Shown piece by piece: positions 44,304 through 52,059 of a DNA stretch of 64,000 bases. The notes below the pieces were generated by a model. The model was given only the letters and a program-made list of their open reading frames with translations, ran no database searches and was not told the DNA's origin. The stretch lies in assembly GCA_003223935.1 (NCBI GenBank), contig QHXQ01000023.1, positions 1 to 64,000 of the forward strand. The letters run 5' to 3'. This DNA is from Acidobacteriota bacterium. Lineage in GTDB: Bacteria > Acidobacteriota > Blastocatellia > Pyrinomonadales > Pyrinomonadaceae. Positions within the stretch are counted from its first letter, which is position 1; each line of letters starts with the position of its first letter. The position numbers and the translations under genes are program-made.

Positions 44304-46802
44304 TTAAGTCTTAGCTCGCCGCAGCAACTCTTCCAAACTCGGAATCTCTTCCCAAGCAGCTTGCTCGACGTGTTTCTGTAGATCAATAAAACGCGGGTCG
44401 GTGCGCAAGGGTGCGAAGCGCGGATCGATGCGCATGAAGATCATGCCGGGTTGGCGATCTTTGTAGGCTTGATAGAGCGCGGCGAGCGCGCGTTCACGTT
44501 CGCCGAGACCTGTATGGACGAGGGCGACGAAGTAGGGCGAGACGTAGCTGCCGGTGCGGGGCGTTTGCAGCCAGTTGAGTATCTTGCGCGCCTCTGTTTG
44601 TTTGCCTGCGATGGCGTAAGCGTAGCCGAGTGCGGCGCGTGTCTCGGCATCGTCGCCCATGAGCGGGACGGCCTTTTGCAGTTCGCTGATGACTTCGTTG
44701 CGATGCGCGGGTTGTTGCTCGTAGATGTATGCGAGATAGAGATGCGCGACGCCGAAGGTCTGATCAACTTCGAGCGACTTCTGCACTTCGCGCGCGGCTT
44801 CGTCGTAATGTTCGGGGCCGGAGTAGAAGAGATAGAGACCGGAGTTGGCGTTGATGATGAGCGAGAGCGGATCGAGTTCTTGCGCGCGTCTGATCTCGCT
44901 CAAAGCTTCGGGGAAGCGATTCATCTGCACGAGGTCTGAGGCGTACCATTGATGCGCGGTCGCGTAGTTCGGATTGAGCGCGATGGCGCGTTGGTATTCT
45001 TGCTCAGCTTGCCGCCAGTTCCAATCGTAAGCCATCTCGACGAAGGCGAGCGAGGTGTGACCTTCGGCCAAATTGGGATCGAGTTCGAGCGCGCGCTCGG
45101 CCGCCGACTTCGCTTTGGGCATCGCATCGCGCGGCGCGAGGATGCTGTGATCGCTCAGGAGCGCGTAAGAGTCGGCGATACCGGCGTAGGCGAGCGCATA
45201 GCCGGGGTCGTGGCGGATCGCTTCGTTGAAAGCTTCAATCGCTTTCTTGAACCCTTCCTCGTTGCGCCGGTTCCAGAAATAACGACCGCGCAGGTAAGCC
45301 TGATAAGCTTCGATGTTGTCCGTGTAATGTTTGGGCGCGGCGACGGCGGGCGCGAGAGTTGTGCTTGGCTGCAAGCGTTGCTGCAAGTGCGTCGCCGTCT
45401 CGCGTGCGATCTCTTCCTGCACGGCGAGCACATCATTCATGCGCCGGTTGTAATGATCACCCCAGATGTGTGTGTTGTCGCTTGCGTCAATCAGTTCGAC
45501 GCTGATGGAGAGCGCGTCGCCGCGCGCTTCGACGCTCCCAGTCAAGACGGCGCTCACGCCCAACTCACGACCGATCTGGCGCGGCTCGATCTGCTTGCCC
45601 TCATAACGAAACACGGCGTTGCGCGACATCACTTTGATCGGCAGAGACTGCGAGAGGCTATTGATCAGACTCTCGGTCAGGCCATCGGACAGATACTTCG
45701 TATCGGGGTTGCCATCGGCGTTCGTGAAGGGCAGCACCGCGAGCGAGTTGACCATCTTCGCGCTGCGATTCAGGTAGAACCATACACCGACCGCGAGCAC
45801 AGCCAAGAGCGCAGCGAGCGCGAAGACGGGCCACCAAGGCATCGCGCGGCGCCGTCGTTGTCTGAGCGATTGGCGCGCGGACGCGCTGCCTTGCGTCGTC
45901 GTCTGTATGGGCCATTCAGATGGCACGACGATCTCATCTGCGGCGCGGCCGAGCGTCGCAGCGACCAACTGAAGATCAGCCTGCATTTCGGCGGCGGTTT
46001 GATAGCGCTCCTCCGGGTCTTTGGCGAGCGCCTTGAGCGTAACTTGATCGAGTTCCGTCGGTACGTTTGGATTGATCTCCGAAGGCGCGGGCGGATCGAC
46101 GTGCAAGACCTGCCCGCCGATCTCAATCACGTTCGAGCCGGCGAACGCGGGCCGGCCCGTGATGCACTCGTAGAGCAGCGCGCCCAAAGCGAAGATGTCG
46201 CTGCGCGCGTCAACGGGCACAGCGCGCGCCTGTTCGGGCGAGAGATAGTTGGGCGTGCCGACGACGATGCCGGGACTCGTGAGCGCGGGCGGGCGCAAGG
46301 TCTCTGCGTCGGCTTCGAGTTTGAAATTTTCGAGCTGCTTCGACAGTCCGAAGTCGAGCACCTTCACCTGTTGCTCGTTGCTGATGCGCACGTTCGAAGG
46401 CTTCACGTCGCGGTGGACGATGCCGCGCTTATGAGCTGCATCGAGCGCGCCCGCAACGGCGGCGATGATACGCACGGCTTCGCCGAGCGTGAGCGTGCCG
46501 GTGCGCAGTTTTTCGTTCAAGTCTTGGCCGCCGACGAGTTCCATGACGAGGAAGGGTTCGCCTTCGGGCGTCTCGCCGTAGTCGTGCACGGTGGCGATGT
46601 GCGGATGATTGAGCGCGGAGATGGCGCGGGCTTCGTTCAAGAAGCGCGCACGAAACATCTGCCGGTCTCCGCCCGGCGTGGGAAACTTGATGGCGACGAG
46701 CCGGCCTAAGCGCGTGTCTTCAGCTTTATAGACGACGCCCATGCCGCCTTCGCCGAGGCGTGCGATGATGCGGTAGGGGCCGATGGTTTGTCCTTCGAAC
46801 AT
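44304..46802 (-). CDS. Ser/Thr kinase with FlgO/TolB-N-like and TPR domains
   Basis: 832 residues from ATG at 46802. Kinase (about 8-265): LGEGGMGVVYKAED, IKF, HRDVKPSNVRI and DFGLSKQ. A membrane helix near 325-345 (WWPVFALAALLAVLAVGVWF). An FlgO/TolB-N-like domain (about 355-490) with SLAVLPFTNADGNPDTKYLS, DGLTESLINSLSQ and IWGDHYNRRMNDVLAVQEEI. TPRs at about 500-800 (AIEAFNEAIRHDPGYALAYA, HTSLAFVEMAYDWNWRQAEQ). The C-terminus matches the relic at 5975-6091. The architecture is very common in Acidobacteriota and likely senses periplasmic signals. Confidence 0.93.
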   Translation of the reverse strand: MFEGQTIGPYRIIARLGEGGMGVVYKAEDTRLGRLVAIKFPTPGGDRQMFRARFLNEARAISALNHPHIATVHDYGETPEGEPFLVMELVGGQDLNEKLRTGTLTLGEAVRIIAAVAGALDAAHKRGIVHRDVKPSNVRISNEQQVKVLDFGLSKQLENFKLEADAETLRPPALTSPGIVVGTPNYLSPEQARAVPVDARSDIFALGALLYECITGRPAFAGSNVIEIGGQVLHVDPPAPSEINPNVPTELDQVTLKALAKDPEERYQTAAEMQADLQLVAATLGRAADEIVVPSEWPIQTTTQGSASARQSLRQRRRRAMPWWPVFALAALLAVLAVGVWFYLNRSAKMVNSLAVLPFTNADGNPDTKYLSDGLTESLINSLSQSLPIKVMSRNAVFRYEGKQIEPRQIGRELGVSAVLTGSVEARGDALSISVELIDASDNTHIWGDHYNRRMNDVLAVQEEIARETATHLQQRLQPSTTLAPAVAAPKHYTDNIEAYQAYLRGRYFWNRRNEEGFKKAIEAFNEAIRHDPGYALAYAGIADSYALLSDHSILAPRDAMPKAKSAAERALELDPNLAEGHTSLAFVEMAYDWNWRQAEQEYQRAIALNPNYATAHQWYASDLVQMNRFPEALSEIRRAQELDPLSLIINANSGLYLFYSGPEHYDEAAREVQKSLEVDQTFGVAHLYLAYIYEQQPAHRNEVISELQKAVPLMGDDAETRAALGYAYAIAGKQTEARKILNWLQTPRTGSYVSPYFVALVHTGLGERERALAALYQAYKDRQPGMIFMRIDPRFAPLRTDPRFIDLQKHVEQAAWEEIPSLEELLRRAKT

Positions 46803-46955
46803 GTTTGCACGAAGCGCGGACAGTCTCACGCCGTCAGGGTGGTTGCGACAATCCAGACGGTAAGGAGACAGAGAGTTAAAAATCTACGCGGCGCGGCCCG
46901 CCAAACTTACGCGGATTATAGACGCATTGGTTTGCGTGCGCCAATGTTTTATCTT

Positions 46956-47330
46956 TCAACGCTCGACGTGCTGCGGAAGTGTTTCGAGCAAGTGGTCAAG
47001 GCTCAGCCAAAGACTCCAGCTATGATGATAGAAGGCGATGGGGAATAGTAGGGCAACTGCAAAGGTGATGGGCCAAAGCCACTCGTCGCGCAGGCCGAGC
47101 ACGAGTTGGCAGAACATATAACCGATCAACACCACAAGTTCCGTCGTCACGACGTTGATCGAGAGCGCGCCGACGAAGAAGCCTTCTTCGCGTTGAAACA
47201 GAGCGTTGCACGCGGGGCAGTGATGCCTGATGCGGAAAGGTTTTTGGCCGATTGACGCACGCCCGCAGACGGGACAACGAAGCCGCGCACAACGAAGTAT
47301 GAGGGCGAGGAACGAAAGCTTTTGCCGCAC
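46956..47330 (-). CDS. DUF983-family membrane protein
   Basis: 124 residues. An N-terminal zinc ribbon (RCPVCGRASI, HCPACNALFQREEGFFVGA) is followed by two membrane helices (NVVTTELVVLIGYMFCQLVL, WPITFAVALLFPIAFYHHSW). The CPxCG...CPxC plus E-EGFFxGA pattern is DUF983. Function is unknown; some members lie near cytochrome oxidase genes, but not here. Start GTG at 47330. It is between the kinase and DUF1569 genes on the minus strand. Confidence 0.88.
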   Translation of the reverse strand: MRQKLSFLALILRCARLRCPVCGRASIGQKPFRIRHHCPACNALFQREEGFFVGALSINVVTTELVVLIGYMFCQLVLGLRDEWLWPITFAVALLFPIAFYHHSWSLWLSLDHLLETLPQHVER

Positions 47331-47364
47331 GAGCCAACCTTAAACTACTTAGACCCCTTAAACA

Positions 47365-47823
47365 TTAGAGACCAAACTGGCGCAGATGATGATCCGTATG
47401 CAGATAACCCCAGCGCATCCATTCCGGCTCAGACAGCGCGCCGAAGATTGGATGCTGCTGCCAGCGAAAATCTTTCTGCTCGGCCGTAAAGCGCGCCAAC
47501 AACGCTTCAAGCTCCTGCATGTCGCGCGCGAACTCGACGGGTCGCGTCCCGCCGATCTCCTGATCCGCTTCGGGGCGCGTCTTGTAACCTTTAGGCCAAG
47601 GGAGCGGCGTCTTAAGCGCGACCCACTTGAGTACCGTCCGTTGGAACGGATTACCGACCGGCTCGGCGGCGCGCACGCCCATCGCCATCCTGAAAGAATC
47701 GCTCAGATGACAGATCATCTGATGCGACGACATGCGCCCCCAAAGCCGTCCGCTGTCTGGTCGGAGTTGTCGCAGCCGCGCGACAACTTCGTCTCTTTGT
47801 TGCTGCTTGCTCAGACTCTTCAA
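47365..47823 (-). CDS. DUF1569/DinB-like protein
   Basis: 152 residues: MSSHQMICHLSDSFRMAMG, PEADQEIGGTRPVEFARDMQ and EWMRWGYLHTDHHLRQFGL. The H...HxxHHLRQFG arrangement matches DUF1569 of the DinB-like four-helix superfamily, with His residues that may bind a metal. The start is TTG at 47823. It lies 10 bases after mddA on the same strand, so the two are likely one transcript. The reaction is unknown; thiol-dependent transfer is known for some DinB-like proteins. Confidence 0.85.
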   Translation of the reverse strand: MKSLSKQQQRDEVVARLRQLRPDSGRLWGRMSSHQMICHLSDSFRMAMGVRAAEPVGNPFQRTVLKWVALKTPLPWPKGYKTRPEADQEIGGTRPVEFARDMQELEALLARFTAEQKDFRWQQHPIFGALSEPEWMRWGYLHTDHHLRQFGL

Positions 47824-47833
47824 TTACAGACGC

Positions 47834-48565
47834 TCAATTCTTCTTCGGGATTGGTAAGAGCATCGAGACCTGCCGCCGATATTCTTCATAAGCGGTGCCG
47901 TGAATGCTCACCAAGTCGCGCTCTTCGATTTGAATCGCGATGAGGATGTAAGCGGTCGTGGCGAGCGCGAAGACGAGATGTCCAACCGTCATGCGCGGCG
48001 TTGACCAAAACGCGATGATGAACCCAAGCATGAGCGGGTGGCGTACAAGCCGGTAAAGAAACGGAGTTCTAAATCCGGCATAGGTGTACTCTCGCTGTCG
48101 CTGATACAGGTAAACCTGTCGCAGCCCGAAGAGATCGAAATGGTTGATGAGAAATGTGCTCGTGAGCACGATCACCCAACCGAGAAAGAAGAGCGCCCAC
48201 AGAATGTAGCGCGCCGCCGCATTCTCAACCGACCACACCACACCCCGCATCGGTTGCCACTGCCAGAAGAGCAGAATCAACGCGCTGCTCGCAAGCAACA
48301 CGTAGGTGCTCCGCTCAACCGGCTGCGGCACGAAGCGCGTCCACCAACGTTTGAAGCCCGGTCGCGCCATGATGCTGTGTTGGAGCGCAAAGATGCCGAG
48401 CAGCACCGCGTTAATCAGGAGCGCGCGGCTAAAAGGCGCAGGCGCACCTGTATCTATTGACTTGGGCACCACCAGATTCCCGACGAAGCCGATGGCATAG
48501 AGAAACGTCACGAAGAAGACCAAGTAGCTGACCACCCCATACACGAAAGCAAGTACTCGACCCAT
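47834..48565 (-). CDS. mddA: methanethiol S-methyltransferase MddA (NnrU/ICMT-like)
   Basis: 243 residues with about five to six membrane helices. The C-terminal block [20 protein letters not shown], then [20 protein letters not shown] is the conserved ICMT-like catalytic part of MddA, which makes dimethyl sulfide from methanethiol. [15 protein letters not shown] [20 protein letters not shown] and [15 protein letters not shown] also fit. A strong AAAGGAGG lies before the ATG. It directly follows the end of the cassette island, but its GC content and codon use look native, so it is probably chromosomal. Confidence 0.88.
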   Translation of the reverse strand: MGRVLAFVYGVVSYLVFFVTFLYAIGFVGNLVVPKSIDTGAPAPFSRALLINAVLLGIFALQHSIMARPGFKRWWTRFVPQPVERSTYVLLASSALILLFWQWQPMRGVVWSVENAAARYILWALFFLGWVIVLTSTFLINHFDLFGLRQVYLYQRQREYTYAGFRTPFLYRLVRHPLMLGFIIAFWSTPRMTVGHLVFALATTAYILIAIQIEERDLVSIHGTAYEEYRRQVSMLLPIPKKN

Positions 48566-48696
48566 GATGCGAACCTCCTTTCGTAATTGGCGCGAGATTA
48601 TAACTCAGAACGGCTTTACTGACGCGGAAAATTGAGCAGCGAGCACAGGTATGCAAGCTTTGACGCGAGGAAGCTTGTTGAGAACCATGCAATTTA

Positions 48697-48723
48697 GCGG
48701 TCGGGTTGAATGAGGTGTTAGGC
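48697..48723 (-). mobile_element. half of an integron attC site (R''-L'' side)
   Basis: On the minus strand this reads GCCTAAC, then ACCTCATTCAACCCGACCGC. It closely matches the R''-L'' half of the complete attC at 49408-49517 (ACCTAAC, AACTCATTGAACCCGACGCC). The stop codon of the antitoxin lies inside it (48718-48720). I find no matching L'-R' half downstream, so the site is truncated or decayed, and the array ends here beside mddA. Confidence 0.6.
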
Positions 48724-48897
48724 TTTGACGGGTTCTGAATGAGTCTCCTCCATATCTGCTAAAAGACGTTGCTTATATTTCTTCTGTAATTCAAGATAGT
48801 ATTCGACAATCTTCTGCGGATCGTGATTGTGTGCTGCGGAAATACGATGCCTCGTTTCTCTGATTCGTTCAATCGTCGGATCATCCTTCTGTTTCAT
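48718..48897 (-). CDS. antitoxin partner of the PIN toxin (cassette-borne)
   Basis: 59 residues from the ATG at 48897 with GGGAGGGCGAG just upstream: KQKDDPTIERIRETRHRISA, HDPQKIVEYYLELQKKYKQR. This short helical, charged layout is seen in proteins next to PIN toxins. Its start lies 17 bases inside the end of the toxin gene, so it is translated second. Its stop is embedded in the half-attC. The low GC content matches the toxin and not the flanks. Confidence 0.75.
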   Translation of the reverse strand: MKQKDDPTIERIRETRHRISAAHNHDPQKIVEYYLELQKKYKQRLLADMEETHSEPVKA

Positions 48898-49369
48898 CTC
48901 GCCCTCCCAATAATTCCAACGGCGTGACCAGCAATGGAATATACAATCCAAGCATAGCATTCACTTGTCTGATGTGACCAAACTTATTCGCGTTCGCTAA
49001 ATGACGACAATTCCACGTCAACAGAAAATCGCATTTGTGGAAAGAAGCCAACGCCAGATGTAAAGCATCGCCGACCGGATCATTCGGCATGACTTTTTGC
49101 TCTATATAAACGCGAACAATTTCAGCTATCTCAAGCTCAAGCGGCACTAGCGGCAGACTGCTCAACAATTCAATCGCTTGATCTCTGTTCGGGAAATCAC
49201 CACTCTGTAATTCATCCAAAACGGCCACGCTAGAGACGAGCAGATAATCATCTCTCATCTCATCCCACCAATGGCGCGTCCAATCTCTGCGCGCCACCAT
49301 TTCAGGCTCGGCCCGAATCTCGTGGTAAAAGCTCGGAATCGAGGTCTCAATATAAACTCTCGGTTTCAT
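48881..49369 (-). CDS. PIN-domain toxin (VapC-like), cassette-borne
   Basis: 162 residues from the ATG at 49369. KPRVYIETSIPSFYHEIRAE carries the first acidic position (as ETS), VSSVAVLDELQSGDFPNRDQ holds the central Glu, GDALHLALASFHKCDFLLTW the Asp pair, and NCRHLANANKFGHIRQVNAM the C-terminal segment. This is the PIN subfamily with ETSIPS at the start; members cut RNA. It lies 38 bases after the R' end of a complete attC, so it is the first gene of a cassette. Toxin precedes antitoxin, opposite to typical VapBC. Confidence 0.85.
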   Translation of the reverse strand: MKPRVYIETSIPSFYHEIRAEPEMVARRDWTRHWWDEMRDDYLLVSSVAVLDELQSGDFPNRDQAIELLSSLPLVPLELEIAEIVRVYIEQKVMPNDPVGDALHLALASFHKCDFLLTWNCRHLANANKFGHIRQVNAMLGLYIPLLVTPLELLGGRDETEG

Positions 49370-49407
49370 CAAACAAACCCTATTACGCTGATTAGCTGGA
49401 AGTCAAA

Positions 49408-49517
49408 ACCTAACGCGCGAACTAACCCGCGCCGAGCGCACAGCATCCAGCATGGGAAGAATAAATCAACCATGAAAGAAACGCTATCGAGGCGTCGGGT
49501 TCAATGAGTTGTTAGGT
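49408..49517 (-). mobile_element. complete integron attC recombination site
   Basis: On the minus strand: R'' ACCTAAC (49517-49511), AACTCATTGAACCCGACGCC as L'' side, a variable centre, then GGCGCGGGTTAGTTCGCGC and R' GTTAGGT (49414-49408). The two ends fold together: AACCCG-CGCC on one arm pairs with the complement of AACCCGACGCC on the other, leaving one extrahelical base, as in known attC sites. Size is 110 bases, within the attC range. It separates the 167-residue ORF from the PIN toxin gene and gives both cassettes the same orientation. Confidence 0.85.
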
Positions 49518-49561
49518 ATCTCCGAAATAATTGATGAAACGAACGATACTTTCCCGTATTC

Positions 49562-50065
49562 TTAGTGCTGCTTAGCAGGTAAGGGCACCTCAAGGCCGGG
49601 CTTTTTAATGTCGTCAATAAAATCTTCTGGGTACCACCGCTTTCCCGGCTTTTCAATGAACGCCTGTAGTATAGGACTCCTTTGATAAATGTCTTTCATA
49701 AATTGTCTCCATTTGCTGAACGTATCGGGTGTCATTGTGTCTCTTTGCTGATAAACATCATCGAAAAAATCACACACCCACTCTGTCAACGTATCGAGTT
49801 TGATTCTTTCGCTCTCATCCAGATCAGGCGCAGGCGTTTTCTTATCATAGAAGTATGGCCTGTATTCAGGATGCTCAAGGAAGTATCTATGAATATCAAA
49901 CTCCGTTTGATAAACGGATTGATAGGTTTGATTCTCAACGCTGGTTTTGAGGTCTCGTATTTGTTTCCAGACTAAAAGGATGGAGATAACTACAAGGATT
50001 GTAGTAATCCACGTAGCAATCGCTATAGCCCATTCGGGAGATAGGAGCTTTTTTATCTTGTTCAT
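49562..50065 (-). CDS. membrane-anchored hypothetical protein (cassette-borne)
   Basis: 167 residues. One membrane helix at 13-35 (AIAIATWITTILVVISILLV) followed by KQIRDLKTSVENQTYQSVYQ and a helical, acidic domain with many aromatic residues (EHPEYRPYFYDKKTPAPDLD, LTEWVCDFFDDVYQQRDT). AAAAGGAGG lies before the ATG. GC content is clearly lower than the surrounding genome. It is followed by a full attC 45 bases after its stop, so it is a gene cassette. The layout (short anchor, helical domain) is seen in uncharacterised proteins; function unknown. Confidence 0.75.
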   Translation of the reverse strand: MNKIKKLLSPEWAIAIATWITTILVVISILLVWKQIRDLKTSVENQTYQSVYQTEFDIHRYFLEHPEYRPYFYDKKTPAPDLDESERIKLDTLTEWVCDFFDDVYQQRDTMTPDTFSKWRQFMKDIYQRSPILQAFIEKPGKRWYPEDFIDDIKKPGLEVPLPAKQH

Positions 50066-50144
50066 GGTGAAGCCTCCTTTTAGTTGTTGCGCTCGTCATA
50101 TTATCAGATAACCCGAAGTTTGGAATCATTCTTATTCAACAGAA

Positions 50145-50215
50145 ACCTAACTACTGATTATACTGCGCGCGCAGTATAACACGCTCAAAAAGAGTGTTAT
50201 ACGGCGTCCGCAGTA
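50145..50215 (-). other. lone attC-type core site and a long AT-tipped hairpin
   Basis: On the minus strand GTTAGGT (50151-50145) matches the integron core-site consensus and would mark the upstream edge of the cassette. No matching R'' is visible upstream. Next to it, 50161-50186 and 50192-50213 form an imperfect stem (TATAACAC...GTGTTATA) with an AAAAA loop. The structure could be a degraded attC, an attI-like relic or a terminator of an unrelated transcript. Confidence 0.35.
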
Positions 50216-50240
50216 TAGAGCGGATTCAGATTGCGTGTAC

Positions 50241-50322
50241 GGGTCAGTACCGCCTGCGGTAGCGGGCGGGTTCTTGGTTACGTCACCTCAGACCCGCCCG
50301 CTACCGCAGGCGGTACTGACCC
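50241..50322. repeat. REP-like inverted repeat, copy 3
   Basis: Arms 50241-50271 and 50292-50322 (31 bases) are perfect reverse complements, with a 20-base loop. The core is CCGCCTGCGGTAGC followed by GGGCGGGT, as in the copies at 14151 and 22609. A further GTGTACGGG/CCCGTACAC pair flanks it (50235-50243 and 50327-50335), so the element extends outward imperfectly. Confidence 0.92.
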
Positions 50323-50458
50323 GCAGCCCGTACACTTCGCAAACCGCCATAATCACATTATCAATGCGTGTTGTTAATATCTGCCGCATCGCGCGCCATT
50401 CAATGTCGTCGTGCAAGTTCGCGCGCGGCGTGAATTCTTTATCTGTGTAATTTTGTGG

Positions 50459-51982
50459 TTAAGCGGTGGTGGCTTTCTCTTCAGGCTGCCAGCGTAGGAC
50501 GGGCTTGCGGGCGGCGGCGGCTTCGTCGAGGCGGCCGATGCGTGTGGTGTGAGGCGCGTCGAGGACGAGCGCGGGCGTGTCTTGCGCTTCGCGGGCGATG
50601 GAGCGCATGGCTTCGATGAACTGTTGGAGTTCTTGGCGACCGACCGATTCGGTTGGCTCGATCAACATCGCGCCGGGGACGATGAGAGGGAAGTAGATCG
50701 TCATCGGATGAAAGCCGTAGTCAATGAGCCGCTTGGCGATGTCGAGCGTGTGGACGCCCTTGCGCGATTGGCGTTTGTCGGTGAAGACGACCTCGTGCAT
50801 GGGCGGCGCGTCGAAAGGTTTATCGTAATCGGTCGTCAGCCCGTGTGCGATGTAGCGCGCATTGAGGACGGCCGCTTCGGTCGCTTCGCGCAAGCCGTCG
50901 GGGCCATGCGTGAGGATGTAAGCGAGCGCGCGCAGGTGCATGCCGAAGTTGCCGTGAAAGGCTTTGACGCGCCCGACTGATTGCGGATAGTTGAAATCGA
51001 GTTTGAAAGCCTCGCCGTCTTTGACGACGCGCGGCACGGGCAAGAATGGCGCGAGTTCTTTCGTGCAACAGCAAGGGCCGGAGCCGGGGCCGCCGCCGCC
51101 GTGCGGAGTGGAAAAAGTCTTGTGCAGGTTCAAATGGATCACGTCCACGCCCATGTCGCCGGGGCGCGCCCAGCCGACGAGCGCGTTCATGTTCGCGCCG
51201 TCCATGTAAACCAGCCCGCCTGCATCGTGGACGATCCGACAAATCTCTTTGATGTTGCGCTCGAAGAGGCCAACCGTGTTCGGGTTCGTCAACATCAAGC
51301 CCGCCACATCGCCCGACGCACACAACTCGCGCAAGTGATCCAGATCGGTCTGACCTTCAGACGTGGAGCGGATCGTCTTGACCGTGAAGCCGGACAGATG
51401 CGCCGACGCAGGGTTTGTGCCATGCGCCGAGTCGGGAATGAGCATGACGTTGCGGCGCGGAACATCGCCTTCTTTCACGCCATCGCGCTCGTCTAAAAAC
51501 GCACGGATGATCATCACGCCGGTCATCTCGCCGTGCGCGCCTGCGGCCGGTTGCAGTGAGACGCCCGCGAGACCCGTGATCTCCGATAGATGTTGCTGCA
51601 ACTCATAGATGACTTCGAGCGCGCCCTGCGCGTCCTCTTCCGGCGCGAGCGGGTGCAACTGCGCAAAGCCCGCGATGCGCGCGACCTTCTCGTTCAAACG
51701 CGAGTTGTACTTCATTGTGCAAGAACCGAGCGGATACATGCCGAGGTCTATGTGATAATTCCACGTCGAGATGCGCGTGAAGTGGCGCACCACGTCAACC
51801 TCTGAGACTTCGGGCACGCCCGCGAGATCGTCTTCACGCCGCAAGTGTGCCGGCAGCAACTCGTCAAGCGGCGTCTCCTCAACGTCGAGCGGCGGCAGCA
51901 GATAACCGCGCCGCCCGGCTTGCGAACGCTCAAAGATCAGCGCCTCGTTCTGCGTGACGTGGGGTGTGGCTTTCGGAGTCAT
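50459..51982 (-). CDS. gcvPB: glycine dehydrogenase (decarboxylating) subunit 2
   Basis: 507 residues. The PLP-binding Lys is in HLNLHKTFSTPHGGGGPGSG. QPAAGAHGEMTGVMIIRAFL, HGTNPASAHLSGF, YPLGSCTMKYNSRLNE and FHGNFGMHLRALAYILTHGP are typical of the split P-protein. With GcvPA it decarboxylates glycine and loads the aminomethyl group onto GcvH. It is the last gene of gcvT-gcvH-gcvPA-gcvPB. There is no Shine-Dalgarno; a heptamer hairpin ends 6 bases before the ATG. Confidence 0.96.
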   Translation of the reverse strand: MTPKATPHVTQNEALIFERSQAGRRGYLLPPLDVEETPLDELLPAHLRREDDLAGVPEVSEVDVVRHFTRISTWNYHIDLGMYPLGSCTMKYNSRLNEKVARIAGFAQLHPLAPEEDAQGALEVIYELQQHLSEITGLAGVSLQPAAGAHGEMTGVMIIRAFLDERDGVKEGDVPRRNVMLIPDSAHGTNPASAHLSGFTVKTIRSTSEGQTDLDHLRELCASGDVAGLMLTNPNTVGLFERNIKEICRIVHDAGGLVYMDGANMNALVGWARPGDMGVDVIHLNLHKTFSTPHGGGGPGSGPCCCTKELAPFLPVPRVVKDGEAFKLDFNYPQSVGRVKAFHGNFGMHLRALAYILTHGPDGLREATEAAVLNARYIAHGLTTDYDKPFDAPPMHEVVFTDKRQSRKGVHTLDIAKRLIDYGFHPMTIYFPLIVPGAMLIEPTESVGRQELQQFIEAMRSIAREAQDTPALVLDAPHTTRIGRLDEAAAARKPVLRWQPEEKATTA

Positions 51983-51988
51983 CGTTCA

Positions 51989-52059
51989 AAGTCTAATGTC
52001 CAAAGTCCAAAGTCCAATGTCCAATGTTCGAGTTGATTTTGACACTGGACTTTAGACTT
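51989..52059. repeat. heptamer-built inverted repeat filling the gcvPA-gcvPB gap
   Basis: One arm (51989-52027) is AAGTCTA, ATGTCCA, AAGTCCA, AAGTCCA, ATGTCCA, ATGTT. The other (52043-52059) is CACTGGACTTTAGACTT, its partial reverse complement. It begins in the gcvPA stop codon and ends 6 bases before the gcvPB start. Confidence 0.88.

Noticed and set aside
44949..46709. A 586-residue plus-strand open frame
   Set aside because: It is antisense to the kinase-FlgO-TPR gene, which has clear motifs throughout. Long antisense frames are expected in this GC-rich sequence, and it contains no family motif.
50145..50290. A complete third attC upstream of the cassette ORF
   Set aside because: Only the R'-type GTTAGGT is present; no R'' partner with the right consensus within 150 bases, and the adjacent stem does not resemble L'/L''.
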